A stretch of 64,000 nt of DNA from assembly GCA_014281115.1 (NCBI GenBank), contig JACONQ010000007.1, positions 868,001 to 932,000 of the forward strand. The letters run 5' to 3'. The stretch is from Laburnicola sp. R22_1 (taxonomy: Eukaryota; Ascomycota; Dothideomycetes; Pleosporales; Didymosphaeriaceae). The notes under the pieces were generated by a model. That model did not search any database and was not told the origin of the DNA. It saw nothing but the letters and a program-made list of their open reading frames with translations. Both the position numbers and the translations under genes were made by a program. How positions within the stretch are numbered: position 1 is the stretch's first letter; every line of letters starts with the position of its first letter. Below are positions 62,438 to 64,000 of the stretch, in pieces.

Positions 62438-62782
62438 ATGCCGTACCTGCTCCGCTCTCCCAAGAGCCCGCAGGTCTTCTCTACCCCCTCCTCAAACATC
62501 GCAACCCACCTTCACACCACCCACAACTGGAGTACCAAGTTTTTCGACCCCGAAGATATTCCCAACGTGGTCACCACTTCATGTCTCCAAGAAACTCACA
62601 ATAGCACTATAGTCATCGACACGGATATGTTGGATAGCCGGAAGATGGTGGAAGTGTTGCGGAGTGCACTTAAAGGAGTCGGATTCGAGAATCCGGATGT
62701 GAAGTATGAGGGCAGGAGGAAGACGAGGGCGGTAGTTGATAAGGCTGTCGGCGCTGTTGATTGGTTTGTTGGGTTTGTGTGA
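62438..62782 (+). CDS. Hypothetical small protein (114 aa)
   Basis: ATG 62438 in good context (GCCCACCATG) chosen over an upstream in-frame ATG at 62237, whose extension looks non-coding. Sequence MPYLLRSPKSPQVFSTP..., then WSTKFFDPEDIPNVV, IVIDTDMLDSRKMVEVLRSA, and a hydrophobic end AVDWFVGFV. No domain recognised. Similar size, orientation and MPY start to the next gene. Confidence 0.5.
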   Translation: MPYLLRSPKSPQVFSTPSSNIATHLHTTHNWSTKFFDPEDIPNVVTTSCLQETHNSTIVIDTDMLDSRKMVEVLRSALKGVGFENPDVKYEGRRKTRAVVDKAVGAVDWFVGFV

Positions 62783-63134
62783 GTATTGATTAGTATCGAT
62801 AGATGATTGGGCTGACCGCTGGACTGCTAGCAAGCGAGATATAGCAGTTAATGAAGAGGGTTTATTGATGGAAGATGTGTGAAGAGATAGGTGAGGCGCG
62901 AAGTGAACATCGGGCCGATGAATAATGAACAACAGCGAATACCTACGTGGAGTAAACGGGGACCGATTACAACATTCAATCTCCTAGAGCGACGCGGCGT
63001 CTGCCTTGACACCGGTACTTCCTTCTCTCCTTCCTACAAGTTGCGGAATAGTAGTATACACAAGAATCTCCTCAAAGCCATCACCCGCACACAATCAACG
63101 TACCATCCAACACCCATAATCAGGCACCAAAGCC
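62783..63134. other. Short intergenic region
   Basis: About 350 bp between two small same-strand genes; nothing recognised. Confidence 0.4.
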
Positions 63135-63560
63135 ATGCCCTATGCCCTCTTCAAGCCCCGCTCCACCTACTCGAGCCTACGACCAGACCGGCTCTCCACA
63201 GCGCCAAGACCAAAGTACACGACCAACGATCGCGCTGTAGCCCAAGTTTTCCACGCATACGGTTGGGTCGTCATTCATGTCCAACTTCCTACTCTTGATT
63301 TAAGCGAAGAGGAAGATACAGATGATTGGGACAGTGATCTAGACGACGAAGATGACGACTATTATGAGAATGATTGCGAGGAAGATTTCCCTGCAACAGC
63401 TACACGATGCTCTGGCCTTGTGGAATTGCATCATACTGATGTTATGCTCGAGCCGAGTGTGTTTTATGGACCGCAGGTGCGGGAACAGTTGAAGTTGTGG
63501 GTGATGTATGTGGCGGATTGGACGGAGGATAAGGAGGTCGACCTTAGGTATGCGTGGTAG
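63135..63560 (+). CDS. Hypothetical small acidic protein (141 aa)
   Basis: ATG 63135 (MPYALFKPRSTYSSLRPDRL) to TAG 63558-63560. An N-terminal basic third (NDRAVAQVFHAYGWVVIHV) is followed by a strongly acidic run at about 57-85 (LSEEEDTDDWDSDLDDEDDD) and a C-terminal segment FYGPQVREQLKLWVMYVADW. No domain recognised. Confidence 0.55.
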   Translation: MPYALFKPRSTYSSLRPDRLSTAPRPKYTTNDRAVAQVFHAYGWVVIHVQLPTLDLSEEEDTDDWDSDLDDEDDDYYENDCEEDFPATATRCSGLVELHHTDVMLEPSVFYGPQVREQLKLWVMYVADWTEDKEVDLRYAW

Positions 63561-63833
63561 GCGTGCGTGATAGATTATGTTCAAGGATCCATTTGGACAG
63601 TGGTTGGCACTCTCCCTATGAATCTTTTCCTGCGATCAATATCAGGTGTTGATGCATGCTTGTTGAATGAACAAGTGTCCGAACACGGCCGCCAACACAG
63701 ACGTAGGATGTACGCCTATCACCTTCCTACATCTGCATATACTACCGAACCATTAGTAGATCTTCTCATAGCTTCCCCCGCACTCTACCAGACTTCGCAT
63801 CGCCTTACACCAAAACTTCCACTTGAGCCAAAC

Positions 63834-63969
63834 ATGCCCTGTATCGTTATCGTACCCCGTGAAAAGCACTGTGGTAGCTACCACGTCACCACCCCCGACG
63901 GAAAAAGGCACCATTTCTCCGTGCTCTCATCGACCGAGTCCCTCCACAAAGCCATCACACGCGATTTCC
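63834..63969 (+). CDS. First exon of a hypothetical gene running off the window
   Basis: ATG 63834 (MPCIVIVPREKHCGSYHVTT, then PDGKRHHFSVLSSTESLHKA) and a good splice donor CGTAAGTGT with exon end at 63969 inside the codon after ITRDF. The in-frame stop 14 bp on lies in the proposed intron. The rest is outside the window, so identity is unknown. A third consecutive small plus-strand gene beginning MP[YC]. Confidence 0.5.
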
Positions 63970-64000
63970 GTAAGTGTACATAAAATCCTAAATCTACAGC

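Overview
This is fungal nuclear DNA, most likely from a filamentous ascomycete and probably a dothideomycete (inference). The protein-coding genes have short spliceosomal introns (about 50-110 bp, GTRNGT...YAG with CTRAC-like branch points). The repeats carry the CpA-to-TpA / TpG-to-TpA footprint of repeat-induced point mutation (RIP). No rRNA, tRNA, CRISPR or bacterial-type feature was seen.

Layout. (1) About 1-37,260 is an AT-rich isochore of RIP-decayed, nested transposable elements with no intact host gene. In order: the 3' end of a chromodomain Gypsy element (1-870); a complete-ended but internally deleted Copia-type LTR element with a 5-bp target duplication (1747-6534); two diverged copies of an unidentified ~6.7-kb repeat (A 7345-14040; B 14865-25890). 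Copy B is split by two ~1.3-kb insertions with their own target duplications, and the second of these is split again by a Tc1/mariner element. A ~10.2-kb unit with long inverted ends (26955-37166) follows, carrying a decayed Plavaka-type transposase and further unidentified decayed coding sequence. (2) 37.3-45.2 kb is a transition zone: a rhodopsin-like membrane protein gene, a 202-bp tandem duplication in its upstream region, two different pogo/Fot1-type transposons only 45 bp apart (one nearly intact, one with many stops), and a relic of a fungal PD-(D/E)XK nuclease-like gene. (3) 45.6-64.0 kb is gene-bearing: an adenylate-forming acyl/aryl-CoA ligase with a possible peroxisomal C-terminus; an Ap4A phosphorylase (ATP adenylyltransferase); a small AT-rich island (51.1-52.3 kb) made of repeats shared with the large isochore; a CorA-like membrane protein; a disordered protein; a two-finger GATA factor of the SreA/URBS1 iron-siderophore repressor type; a COPI-associated/TVP15-like Golgi membrane protein; and hypothetical small proteins, the last running off the window.

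The housekeeping and regulatory genes do not look like one pathway or cluster. The most informative content is the layered transposon history, where empty-site comparison and target duplications allow the order of insertions to be read. Splice-based gene models were assembled by eye from donor/acceptor sites and reading-frame continuity; the family calls rest on recognised motifs, without database searches.
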